Assembly (NCBI GenBank): GCA_033065855.1
Contig: JAVXUO010002348.1
Coordinates: forward strand, 1 to 64,000
From: Escallonia rubra
Taxonomy: Eukaryota > Streptophyta > Magnoliopsida > Escalloniales > Escalloniaceae
DNA length: 64,000 nt
Direction of reading: 5' to 3'
Below the pieces are notes generated by a model. That model had not been told where the DNA came from. It saw nothing but the letters and a program-made list of their open reading frames with translations, and made no database searches. Shown in pieces: positions 12,898 to 23,050 of this stretch. The translations under genes were made by a program, and so were the position numbers. Positions within the stretch are counted from its first letter, which is position 1. Each line of letters starts with the position of its first letter.

Positions 12898-13104
12898 GCT
12901 GAACGAGCCATTAACTGACCCTGAATTTTATGCTCCGATAACCAAGGCGGCTCATATCAATTCTCCCTCTACTTTTGAGCTTCCTAACCCCCTCTTTGCT
13001 GGATTTCCTTCATATTTCGAAGAGGCGATACGACGCGATATAGAATCCAGTAAGACGCTGAAGTTTACTGCAGACGGCAGGCCCCTCAATATGAGAACGG
13101 CACC
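12151..13104 (+). CDS. Linker-histone-like (H15 winged helix) protein with Asn-Gln repeat
   Basis: Four exons join in frame with GT-AG: 12151-12189, 12294-12521, 12668-12712 and 12815-13104. Exon 2 is an H1/H5 globular (H15) domain: MILEAVKD, then GGVTQRAIAKYVDRR, LSAGLNQLVDQGLLVKV and GGYMLPNP, matching the helix-turn-wing order of linker histones and plant H1/HMGA proteins. Exon 4 begins basic (RKRHHLKRG), runs through an (NQ)8 tract encoded by a hexanucleotide repeat, then ELPNPLFAGFPSYFEEAIRR. A TAG follows directly unless the strong donor at 13105 (gtaggt) is used, in which case more exons follow. The role would be DNA or nucleosome binding. The C-terminal part is not recognised. The basic AT-hook tail of HMGA proteins is not seen. 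Confidence 0.65.
12841..12894 (+). repeat. Hexanucleotide repeat (gaacca)8 in exon 4 of the H15 gene
   Basis: Eight perfect gaacca units followed by gagcca. In the frame dictated by splicing it encodes Asn-Gln pairs; in the other open frame it would encode Glu-Pro pairs but ends soon at a TGA near 12916. The unit length is a multiple of three, so copy-number change would not break the frame. Confidence 0.9.
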
Positions 13105-13385
13105 GTAGGTTTGGTTACTATGCTTATCCTTACGAATGAATCTGAACATTTAACTTGATACATATTTTAAGACCCAAGTTCATGTTAGAAACTCCTTTTA
13201 TTACCTATTGCTGATGTGTTTGCTTACTATGGTTGGATTACATCGTGAAATACTTTGAATTCACTATTGTTCCGTTTGTTATCTATCTGTGATGCGCTTG
13301 GCTGCGAAAGAGTTCTATACTTGGATTATACCATAGGTACTATGAATTTACTTTTATTTTCCTCCTATTTTAGTTGATAGTGTAG

Positions 13386-14360
13386 GAAATCGAGTTTTTA
13401 TCTGTCGGTTCAAAACCTATGGGCATCCACATTGACCCAAGTGGTTTGATCAAAGAGTCCCAATCGATGGCTTTAACAGAATGGCAACAACTGAGCCGCT
13501 GCAGTGTTTCAGTTGCAACTTCTCTCTTTATGCAAGTATATATATCCCGTTTTTCAGGGCTACCAATGTAGATATCATGCGACCTTATGTCTTCCTTCCG
13601 AACGGTCAGTGCGAGAGAGTGCCCTGGTTCTTCATCTGTGGGAATTATTTAGACTCTTGTAGTCTATTGTTCCGGGACCATAAGGTATGCTTTGCTTGGG
13701 CAAGTACTCCGACGTTCAGTGGTATTAGAGCCCTAAAGGCCTCTTTTGGACTTCAGTATGTCCCCGGTACGTTTAAATAAAATATTGTAAAAAAGCATGA
13801 AAACCATGTGATTCCTGTTAATGTGCCCCGCATGGTGGCACAAATTACTTTGCATGAAGACGATTTTTCCGGGACATATAATTTTTCGCATGTAATTCTG
13901 AGTCAAAGGGTGCAAATCTCGAGATGTCTGGGCTTAAGGTTGAATTCTTGTTGTATTGTCGAAGCTTTGAAATCATCCCTTTCTCAAATCTGTTTATCGC
14001 CCAGAAACATTGAAGCTTCAGTTTTTAACATGCTGAAATGAAATGATTGTCTTAAATGCCCTCTCCATAAGTGATAAGCCATTGTGAGAATGAATTAATA
14101 GGTGTCCGCAAGGTTCCTATTTTGTGCAGTAGAATGGTGAAGGCAATGCTTCTACTGCCTTGTTTTTTGTTCCTTTGGTTGTCGGCTAAATATCAGCTGA
14201 GCAGGGAGCCCAAGATGCTAAACGACTCCCTCGCTTTATGCCGCCAAATTATTTGCACGTGGACTTGGACGGCATTATCGTTGAAATTGTATTGGGTTTT
14301 GAGGACCAGGCATCTGTTGTTTCTTTTCACTGGCCAAACATCAGTTCGTTCATTTTGGTA
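13386..14360 (+). other. Candidate downstream exons of the H15 gene or of a separate decayed gene
   Basis: Three stretches look coding. At 13387-13527 the frame reads EIEFLSVGSKPMGIHIDPSG and continues to ATSLFMQ before a gtatat donor. At 13558-13684 it reads NVDIMRPYVFLPNGQCERVP and ends before gtatgc. At about 14208-14357 it reads RLPRFMPPNYLHVDLDGIIV and GFEDQASVVSFHWPN before gtagga. The first does not join the exon ending at 13104 in frame, and the second is one base out from the first. The series may be a decayed gene, or my junctions may be wrong. I do not recognise the protein. Confidence 0.35.
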
Positions 14361-15003
14361 GGAATGTGGGGTAGGACTTATGGGCTGAATTATTACCTAA
14401 AACATGTCTTGTTTACATTTAGTTAAGCACATGAAAGTCGTCCATTTCTTTTCTTGCCTGATATTGTTGTAGACATATATGTTCGCTGTGTCAGTAGTAG
14501 TGTCATTAATCTTTTGCTGCGGTATTATATACGCCGGCTGTTGATGAATTTGAATTGTGATTTTTCTTATTTTTAATTTTTCGCATGCTGAGCATATATG
14601 TAATAGTGCATTAAACCCATTAACATAGCGGTGATGGTTATGAACCTAAAGAAAGTTTCGATCTTGTGTTCTCAAGAATACTTCTCTTTTTAGGCGTGGC
14701 AAGTGTGGCTTAATATAGGCGGTGGGTTTTTGCGCTCTACTATCCAGGCGTGCATGTGGGAGTAGGGACACGACCTCTACAAATGTTGTCTTGGACTTCG
14801 TCAGAGTTGAGAATTTAATGGCAATGACTATGATATATTGGCAGCATAAGATTTAATCCCTCCCATATGAGCATAGATCTTGGAAGCGTTAAAGCAGCTA
14901 AGATATGCCTGATAATGCCCAGAAGCGATGCTAAAGAAGATGCTCCTAGAGCTGTGATTGGGCCTCGTGGCTTCGTATTTGTGGAATTTGAGAATATACT
15001 AGC
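14361..15003. other. Intergenic or intron sequence, nothing recognised
   Basis: AT-rich sequence without a recognised gene. A short frame at 14867-14995 reads SVKAAKICLIMPRSDAKEDA and further charged residues, but has no identifiable partner exons. Confidence 0.4.
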
Positions 15004-15712
15004 CATTTTTTGCTCTCAATTTTCTCGCTGCTGGTATTCCTCGAATCTCTCGTGTCACACTTCAGTATAAGCTTCTTTAGACAGCCTTGCATCTGTCATC
15101 TTTACTTTCATCATTCTGAGGGCTTTCGACTGCTTGTGGTTATTAGGAAGGTAAAGTTGTTGCCTTTTGACTATCTGGTGGCGTGGATAGCTCGAATTTT
15201 TGTGGTTCCCGAGCCTTTAGACAAGGGCCCTTGTCAGTTTGCGTCATCTGCCCATCTCATTCCTTGTAATGGAACTGGACCACACTAAACCCCATCTGCT
15301 CCCCCTATTCCCACTTCCTTAGTACTATTTTGGCCTAAGTTGCATTTATGGAAATTCCAGGCCTCTATGATCTCCTTGTCTAACTCATACTTACCTCTTG
15401 AATAGCTCTGAGTAAATTGTGATTGAAGGGTCAGTTCTACCAGAGCTTTTCGATGCCGACACGGGTTCTTTTCAGGGCTTTTGACTGCTTGAATTTAATC
15501 TTCGTCTTGGTTCATAGGGTTTGTGCAACTTTAGATTCGCCCACCATCTTTCTCAGCAGTGACCGTGTTCATTTCTTCCTGAACATCGGAATGAATCAAG
15601 TCCCGCGGCACTTTTAAAATCATCCTCCCATCCACTGGTCTGTGCGCTCGCAGCCAATTTTTGGACCATCCAAAGTGAATGTGTGATCGTTGAACATTCC
15701 TTTCAAGTTCTT
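15004..15712 (+). repeat. Direct duplication B, left copy (about 0.7 kb)
   Basis: Nearly identical to 16101-16810 in the same orientation. Both begin with cat/ctttttgg-t-ctcaattttctcgctgc and end at cattcctttcaag. Small indels distinguish them. The pair brackets a fragment of the polymerase-family pseudogene. Short frames such as one reading DYLVAWIARIFVVPEP occur in both copies, but no family is recognised. Confidence 0.85.
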
Positions 15713-15837
15713 GTAGAAGCATAAATTGCCTTTTGTCCAGTTCCTGGTTTATCTGGATCTTCCCTTAACAGCATGTTTCAGACTCCTTCCTCTGTTTGGC
15801 TTCCATGTGCTTAGGATGCTAAGCACATGCCCTGCCA

Positions 15838-16080
15838 AACAGATGGAGACTGTGGCATTGTCTGGTGACAACTAACCGTAGGCTGTGGCATGGTCTGTCT
15901 GGTGCCAGAAGTTGATCCATTTTACGATAGGCCAAGCTACAAACATCAAAGGTGACAGATGAATGATTTGAAACATCAAGAAAATCATTATGCAGATCGA
16001 TAAACAATCTGTTACATCGCTTGATGTAGAAACAGTAGTTTAACATGATGCTGCATCTGTAAAAAGTCATTAATTAATCT
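15838..16080 (-). pseudogene. Fragment of polymerase-family pseudogene (exon 12 region)
   Basis: The minus strand reads [14 protein letters not shown], matching [14 protein letters not shown] in exon 12 of the gene at 894-8654. The adjoining 15955-16075 matches intron sequence of that gene near 3780-3890 (gatgaatgatttgaaacat, then aacaatctgttac). Exon plus intron similarity shows that this is a genomic duplicate and not a processed copy. Confidence 0.8.
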
Positions 16081-16100
16081 AGGCAGGAAACAGGCATGCC

Positions 16101-16810
16101 ACTTTTTGGTCTCAATTTTCTCGCTGCTGGTATTCCTCGAATCTCCTCTTGTATCAACACTTAAGTATAAGCTTCTTTAGACAGCCTTGCATCTGTCATC
16201 TTTACTTTCATCAATGTGAGGGCTTTCGACTGCTTGTGGTCATTAGGAAGGTAAAGTTGATGCCTATTGACTATCTGGTGGCGTGGATAGCTCGAATTTT
16301 TGTGGTTCCCGAGCCTTTAGACAAGGGCCCTTGTTAGTTTGCTTCATCTGCCCATCTCATTCCTTGTAATGGAACTGGACCACACTAATCCCCATCTGCT
16401 CCCCCCATTCCCACTTCCTTAGTACTATTTTGGCCTAAGTTGCATTTATGGAAATTCCAGGCCTCTATGATCTCCTTGTCTAACTCATACTTACCTCTTG
16501 AATAGCTCTCAGCAAATTGTGATTGAAGGGTCGCAACAGCAAGTTCTGCCAGAGCTTTTCGATGCCGTGTCTTTTCAGGGCTTTTGGCTGCTTGAAATTA
16601 ATCTTCGTCTTGGTTCATAGGGTTTTTGCAACTTTATTTTCGCCCACCATCTTTTTCAGCAGCGACTGTGTTTATCATTTTCATCGGAAAGAATCAAATC
16701 CCGTGGCACTTCTAAAGTCATCCTCCCGTCCACTGGTCTGTGCGCTTGCAGCCAATTTTTGGACCATCCGAAGTGCATGTGTGATCGTTGAACATTCCTT
16801 TCAAGCTCCT
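16101..16810 (+). repeat. Direct duplication B, right copy
   Basis: Second copy of 15004-15712, offset by about 1.1 kb. It carries a few substitutions and a short insertion (gcaacagcaag near 16534). Confidence 0.85.
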
Positions 16811-16891
16811 AGTGTGGGAAACTCCTGCGATATCAGCTCCCAACAAGGGGAGCACCACTTCCGGTGGTTGTATGAGATACAAAAAAATCTC

Positions 16892-17376
16892 TCATTGTTG
16901 AACACCCAAATTGGCTAAACAGTCAGCGCAATTATTGCCTTCTCTATGAACAATCTTGGACTTTGTAGCTTTGATCAAATAGCTACGGTCTTTGATAATG
17001 TTACTCAGGGGATGAAAACGGTTCTTGTTTCCCAAAATGAGGTCTTGGGCAGTTGAGCAACTTGAGAGTTTAGTTTCAATGACCGCATTAGTCAATACAA
17101 TGTTCTTGACCATTATAGCTCCTTGAAGGTTGCCATGGAGTTCTACTTCAATCGCGTTGGCAACGTGGTATGTCCATAAAATCCTCCAATCCATTCACCT
17201 CTACAGTCGCGCATCAGTCCTCCAAAACCACCCGACATCTCAGTCTTAGCACAACCATCCACATTAATTTTCACAGTACTTGCTATGGAAAAACACCACG
17301 AAATTAGTCTCTGCATTTTGGTAGTGTTTTTCTCTTCCTTATGAAACCATAAGCTAGCGCCTACCATGCATGTCAT
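16892..17376 (-). pseudogene. RNase H-like (RVT_3) domain fragment of a LINE
   Basis: Two overlapping minus-strand frames together give a plant retroelement RNase H domain: KINVDGCAK with GGFGGLMRDCRGEWIGGF (first Asp region), then a segment with VETKLSSCSTAQ and KIVHREGNNCADCLANLG, the typical C-terminal REGN..AD.LA pattern. The frames change between 17143 and 17194, so the domain is broken. Reverse transcriptase sequence is not adjacent. Confidence 0.8.
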
Positions 17377-17838
17377 CCAGTTCCATGTAGAGCCTTCCCT
17401 AGGAATGGGGTGAAACAGATTATAGTTCGATACTTCCGTCTGTTATCATCTTGATGTAATCATCGAAAGGACAGAACTATGCAGACACCTAGTCAAGCCC
17501 AAGAATGAAACAGGCTAAGATTTTGGTAGTATGAGCTTCTCTCTTGTAAAAAAAACCCAAATCCCAAACTTCTTGGTTCTTACTACATGCAGAATACAGA
17601 AGACATACCAGAAAAATGTTGTCGTCGTCTCCGCCAGATTTTTACCCGCAGAGGTGCTAACGCTTGACAGTCAGTCAACGAAATTACATCTGCGTAACCT
17701 TTACCAGAAAAATGCACAAATAGGAGTATGATAAATCATCCAATGACAAATCTCCACAATGTCATCGTCGACATGCAACCACTTTCCAATTTTCTCACAT
17801 CTTGAAAATGTTCTCATCATCACCTGCATTTTGAAATA
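17377..17838 (-). pseudogene. Fragment of polymerase-family pseudogene (exons 10-5 region)
   Basis: 17380-17570 aligns with 4330-4520 of the intact gene (exon 10 to exon 9, including the intron between). 17635-17835 aligns with 5375-5635 (exons 6 and 5 and their intron), with the sequence between condensed by deletions. The frame is lost throughout. Together with 15838-16080 this makes a second, dead copy in the same orientation. Confidence 0.8.
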
Positions 17839-18350
17839 CTAGTCAGACGTCCACGCGCGTGGCTGTCTTACTAGGTATTTTGGTAAAATTTTAATTAATT
17901 AAAAATTTAAATGAAAGAACATACACGAAAAAAAATGAGAAGTTGATGTTGTTATATTTGTTACCTTTTTTATGATGTGGTAGGTACTTCATTTCCTCAA
18001 TATTCTGGATATAAGATGTATGTAATTTTAACGTTTTAAGTTATTATACCAAATTTCATATGCATCCACTTAAAAGAATGAACTGGTGGTAATTAAAGAA
18101 GGTGTTGCTTCTAAGTTTATTAAAATAAGTATAGCAGCGGAAACCTTCAATAGATGGACAACTTTACTTCTTAGTTTTTTACAATCAAGAACTTGATAAA
18201 ATTTAGATTTTATTCTTATTTATTCTTCTAAGCTAAACTTCATTCTTCATTACATTAGCAATCACGGACCAATTTATAATGTAGTTTACAAGTATGTAGT
18301 AGATTGGAAAATTTTGCATTTACAAGTTTGTGTCTTGATATGTAAGTCGT
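17839..18350 (-). mobile_element. Helitron-like 3' terminus inside the pseudogene
   Basis: Read on the minus strand, a perfect palindrome ccacgcgcgtgg (17862-17851) is followed after eight bases by ctag (17842-17839) and then a T. Hairpin, short spacer, CTRR and insertion next to T is the standard 3' end of a Helitron. The CCA-polymerase pseudogene similarity stops exactly here. The AT-rich sequence up to the LINE poly-T would be element body; its 5' TC end was not located. A related sequence lies at 51870-51960. Confidence 0.5.
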
Positions 18351-18602
18351 TTGTTTTTTTTTTTGATAATTATGAGAATTGCATTGATAATTAAAGGTTA
18401 CAAGAGTTTGTCAAAGTCAGCCATAAAGGCTTTACAAAAAAGTTCATGACGATACTTGCCAAAGGAAGACATAAATATAAAGACAATTACAAAAAAGCCC
18501 GAGGCACGAGTAAAGAAGAGTTCTTGCAATAGTACAAAATAAAGGAACGAACGAGAGAGAGAGAGAGAGAGAGAGAGCTCATGGCAGCATATGCGCATTA
18601 AC

Positions 18603-18930
18603 TCAGTCCTGATAGACAATGATGTGGGCATTACTTGCAAAAGCTGTTAGGGATCTGGCCTCTTGAAGTTGCAAGACTGTAGCTCTGTCGATACTGCAAA
18701 AGTGTAAAGTGGCTGCAAAGTGATAGATATCATAGAAAATCGGTGTCACCCTATCGGATATATCCTCGGTGTCCGTCATAGGAGAGATTAAAAAAATTGA
18801 GTTAGTACAAATAGTGATGTGTTTCAGATTTTGACTTTCAGACCATTTCAGCACAGTTAAGAGTCTTTTTGCTAGTGCATAGTCTCTATCAGAGGCAGTA
18901 AAAGATATGACAGCAGATCCGCATTGCTAC
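18603..18930 (-). pseudogene. LINE RNase H domain remnant
   Basis: The minus strand reads SDRDYALAKRLLTVLKWSES, then NLKHITICTNS and a tail with HFCSIDRATVLQLQEARSL. This follows the plant RVT_3 pattern (helix rich in Ala/Leu, IxIxxDS-like strand, final Asp helix), but the conserved acidic residues are degraded. Confidence 0.55.
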
Positions 18931-19981
18931 TGTAAATGATTATAACATGATAGCCCCACCCCTGCTTTCCGCATTTTCTTGTTGAAGTTTATTGCTATGA
19001 GGAGCTTGACCGGTTCTTTTTTTAGGCAGGTGCATGAGAGAGTGACATTGTGGTAGATAAAAGGTAAATGATTAAATTTTTGGGAATGTTTTTTGGTTAA
19101 GGTGTAAGGACAGTTATCGTCTTTAAAGGCATTGGTGATATTGAGGGATATATCTTTAATGTATTTAATAACCAACTCAGGTTTGAACTCTGGTTGGCGA
19201 AAGATGGTATGGTTTCGATGTATCCAGATTCCCCAAAGAGTTGATATAATGATAATCGATTGTCTTCTAAAAGTGCTTTGTAGATTGGGCTGTCGGAGCC
19301 AAGCAATGAGCCATTCCCGCAAAGTACACGTGAGAGCGTCTGTCTTGATCCCCATAGTACCTCCAAACCAGATGGGTCTTGTGTTGGGGCATAGTAAAAA
19401 TAGGTGATCCAAAGTTTCTGACACCGTTAGACATAAAGGACACTTATCTGATGTAATAATATTGAATCGCCTAAGATTGGTTTGTAATGGCAAACGGTCC
19501 CATAGAATTTGCCAAAGATTGAGCTTCATCTTTTGGGGACGCGTAAAGGCCAAAATGACTTCCAAAACTTATCTGTCATGTTGGGTAAGGAGGCGAGATG
19601 CCCCAATCTACGTAATTCTTGCATTTTGTGACTATGTAGCATAGTATAATCAGTTTTGACTGAGTATATTCCAGATGAGGTATACTGCCAAATCTGTTGA
19701 TCTTGGATAAGATGAGGAGATATATGTATCGCGATGATACTAGAAATCAGAGATGGGCTGAAAAGTTGTTTGAGAATATCGATGTCCCAGTTTCCTTCCT
19801 TGATGAAATGGTTTACAGATCCATTTCGGATGGTCATGTCTGAGCCAGAATAGTGTGGTTGAGTTGCACAGTTGGGAATCCATTTATCCTGCCAAATTGA
19901 AATTTTGGTTCCTGTACCGACTTGCCACCGTAACCCTTTTTCAGAACACTCCGTCCTATAACTATGTTTCGCCATCCCCAC
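18927..19981 (-). pseudogene. LINE zinc-finger (zf-RVT) region
   Basis: Two frames overlap near 19530. The upstream part reads GLRWQVGTGTKISIWQDKWI and ends WKSFWPLRVPKR. The downstream part reads LWQILWDRLPLQTNL, then CPLCLTVSETLDHLFLLCP, a Cys-x2-Cys...His-x4-Cys zinc motif, then IIISTLWGIWIHRNHTIF. This is the standard C-terminal part of plant L1 ORF2. A frameshift separates the two pieces. Confidence 0.85.
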
Positions 19982-20217
19982 GAGAAATGTCCTTCGGCAG
20001 GGCTAGAAAGAAAATTGGACCTCGTGCAGTATTTGCCAAGCATGATGCGAGCTAGTAGACAATCCGGTTCAGTCCATATTTTCCAGCTTGTTTTGGTTAA
20101 GAGGGCAATGTTAAAGACACCGATTTCCTTAAAGTCAAGGCCACCTTGGATTTTTGGTGCACATAAGGTATGCCAGTTTAGCCTATGAATTCCCTTTTTG
20201 TTTTCATCACCTGACCA

Positions 20218-21070
20218 CTAAAATCTACCAAGAATATCATTAATCGCTTTAGTCACATATTTTGGGAAAAGAATTACCTGCATGTGGTAAGTTAAAAGAG
20301 ACGTGAGTACTGAGGTGAGAAGGGTTGCACGTCCAGCTTTATTTAGTAGACATCCCTGCCAACCCGCACATCTTGTTTGAATTTTGGCAATAAGATCTTG
20401 AAAAAGAGCTTCATGTTGCTGACGATATCCAATGTACTCCCTAGGTATTTGCCAAATTCTTGAGATGTTTGGAGACCTAACCATTGCTCTATGTTGCTCG
20501 AGTCCACATGAGTGGCGTTGGGACTAAGAGATAAGAAGGATTTGCTGTGGTTTATAAGTTGGCCAGAGTCTTCACAGTACCGCTGAAGGATGAAATTTAT
20601 ATGCTGACAGGAGGCTCGGTTGAGTTTGGTGAACGCCAAGGCATCATCAGCAAAGAATAAGTGATTGATTGGTGGGCTTCAGATACCGGCTTTTAATCCT
20701 GGAATCTTGCCCAGAGAGTGTGCTTCATTCAAGAAGACAGAAAGAACTTCTGCGCAAAGAATGATTAAATACAGCGACAGAGGGTCCCCTTGCCGAAGTC
20801 CACACTGAGGTTGGAATCGCTCCGTTGGTGAGCTATTAAGAAGTATTTCATAGGAAACCGTTGTGACACATTCCATGATGAGGTGAATGATGTGTGGCGG
20901 GAATTTGACATGAGATAAGACGGCTTTCAGAATATTCCAATTCACGCGATCAAAAGCTTTACTCATATCCATCTTTATCATACCAAGAGTATGTTTCTAC
21001 CTTTTCGAAGTCCTTATTTTGTTGGTGAGTTCTTGTGCGATGATGATATTATCTCTTATCTGTCTACCTC
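20218..21070 (-). pseudogene. LINE reverse transcriptase domain
   Basis: Pieces in order: DMSKAFDRVNWNILKAVLSH (first catalytic Asp), QPQCGLRQGDPLSLYLIILC, FFADDALAFTKLN (active-site ADD box, intact near 20630-20665), GQLINHSKS, and KYLGSTLDIV followed by AGWQGCLLNKAGRATLL. They lie in several frames with stops (for example before 20679), so the domain is dead although the core motifs survive. Confidence 0.9.
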
Positions 21071-21939
21071 ACACAAAGGCATTATGTTGTTCTAAGATGA
21101 AATAGCCAAGGAACGGTTTTATACAATTGGCAAGAGTTTTGGAAATGATTTTGTAGATGGTGTTGCAAAGAGAGATTGGTCTTAAATCACTAGGGGTGGA
21201 AGGTGACGCATATTTAGGAACTAGGACTAGGAAGGATTATTTGTTTCTCTGAGAAGATGTCCAGAGCGAAGAAAAGAAAGAACTGCCGAGGTGATTGAAG
21301 GTACAAAAAATCTCAGCACTGTTGGTATACGATGACCGGGATGCCATCTGGACCATGTGCCTTGTCGGGGTTTATTTTAAAAAGAACTTGTTTGATCTCT
21401 TCCCCGGTGAACAGTCTGTCTAACTAGGCAATTTGATTTCGTAAAAGAGATATAGTTAAGGCTTGCACACTTGGCATATCCGAGATACTCACTGCTTAAG
21501 TAGCGTTAGGACAGTACACCTTTTTAAAGTGGGTGAGTAAGCAGGTGGAGATGGTGTCATGAGTGTGAAAAGAGTTTCCAAACTCATCCGAGAGGAATGA
21601 GATTCTGTTGTGGTGTCTTCTGATGATGGTTGATGTATGGAAAAAACTGGTATTTCGGTTCCCGAGTTGTAGCCATCTTAAAGTCGATTTCTAGGCCCAA
21701 AAGATTTCTTCACAGTCCAATAGCCAATCAAGCTTCTCTCTTGTTTTCCTTTCCATTTTCTGGGTGTCGATATGCGCTAATTGTGTTTGGAAATGTGAAA
21801 GTTCTCTTTTGGCGTCATCAATTTGAGCTCCAAGGTTGTCAAATCTCTGTTTATTCCAGATCTTCAAAATCTTCATCATATTGCGTCCCCAAAAAGTAGC
21901 TTTAAAGATAGGGGAGCTCTCGCAGTTGATGGTCCATGC

Positions 21940-22728
21940 CTATTTTATGAATTGATGACATTGTGGGTGCTTCAACCACATCGCTTCAAATCTTGGTGGT
22001 CGAAATAAGAATTGTTGATATGGGGATGTGTCGAGCAAAATCAGGGGATGATCTGATGTTTGTATTCCCAAGTTTGTGACACGAGCAGTTGGAAATAGAG
22101 AGAACCAAAAAGGATGGGCGACACATCGTTCCAGCCTTTCGTATGTGCAAAAAATCCCATCTCTATTGTTTGTCCATGTGAAAGGGGGTCGCACCCAATG
22201 GATATCCATTAATTGATTCTGATTTAAGAAATCTTGAAGAAAATTGTGCCCAGGAATAAACAGATAATTGGTGCCAATTTTGTCTAAATGTGTGAGAACT
22301 TGGTTGAAATCACCAACTAACATAAGAGACCGAGTGACAGCTGTGATGATATCCGAAAGGCGTGACCATGTGGCCTGTCTTTTGGCTAAGACTGGGTGGC
22401 CATAAATAAACCCGGATATCCAAGGACTTTCATTTACAGTATGAAATTCCACCAGAATGAGATTCTTGTCCTGATATAGGATAGAACCCGATACATCCTC
22501 TGTCCATCCCACCCAAAGACCACCTTTTCTACTAAGAATTCTAGTAGGATCAATGCCCGTAGATATGTCGTAGCCCAGCTTTTGGAATTTAGCAGAAATG
22601 GCCGAAACAGGTTGTTTCGTTTCTTGTAGAAAAACACAATGGGGCTTATGGGCCCTGATCAATTTGAGAGCTGCTCGAACTGTACGGGTTTGATCGAGCC
22701 CATGGCAGTTCCAGCTGAGCAGTGTCAT
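21940..22728 (-). pseudogene. LINE endonuclease (APE/EEP) domain, open frame
   Basis: A single open frame of 262 codons begins MTLLSWNCHGLDQTRTVRAA, an EEP-fold start with the Asn metal-site residue, continues with FLQETK (catalytic Glu), GFIYGHP, LMLVGDFNQVL (GDFN), RPPFTWTNNR and TSDHPLILLD (SDH). All hallmark residues of the apurinic-like endonuclease that nicks target DNA are present. The frame is lost after 21940, so the full ORF2 cannot be made. Confidence 0.9.
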
Positions 22729-22739
22729 TGACGGTCAAG

Positions 22740-23050
22740 GTGTTGCAAGGGAGCAACACCCGAAACCCATGAAGAGGAAGGTACTACGGAGGGAGAGATA
22801 TCTAGGGGAAAACGGTTGTCCCTAGTGCATAAGCTTCTTTTTTTCGAAATCCTAGAGTCAGCTAAGCAGGGACGAAGAAGCATGTCTAGGTCCTCCCTCT
22901 CTAGGAAGGACCTCTAGCTGAGGTGGACGATTGGAGCATGCCTCAGTGAGCTTTCGATTTCTAATAAAGGAGCGGTAAGGAAGGGAATTTAGATTGGAGC
23001 ATGCCTCAAAACAACATGTTTTCCGGTCCTCCGGTTATTCTTGCTTCCCT
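22740..23050 (-). other. LINE 5' portion or flanking sequence with short direct repeat
   Basis: No coding frame is recognised. The 15-mer ttggagcatgcctca occurs at 22933 and 22995. This could be decayed ORF1 or the 5' leader of the LINE; the exact 5' boundary is not clear. Confidence 0.35.

Larger units (their letters stand above)
18353..23035 (-). mobile_element. LINE (L1-type non-LTR retrotransposon), decayed
   Basis: The poly-T at 18353-18366 is the poly-A tail of a minus-strand element. Going leftward from 23 kb: possible ORF1 or 5' remnant (22740-23035), endonuclease (22728-21940), linker, reverse transcriptase (about 21070-20220), zf-RVT zinc finger region (19981-19090) and RNase H (about 18930-18603). 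Frames change several times and stops interrupt all domains. A GA run of about 13 units lies at 18553-18578. Target duplications were not found. Confidence 0.85.

Noticed and set aside
12815..12920. Reading exon 4 of the H15 gene as a Glu-Pro repeat protein.
   Set aside because: The splice phases of all earlier exons require the Asn-Gln frame, which also stays open much longer.
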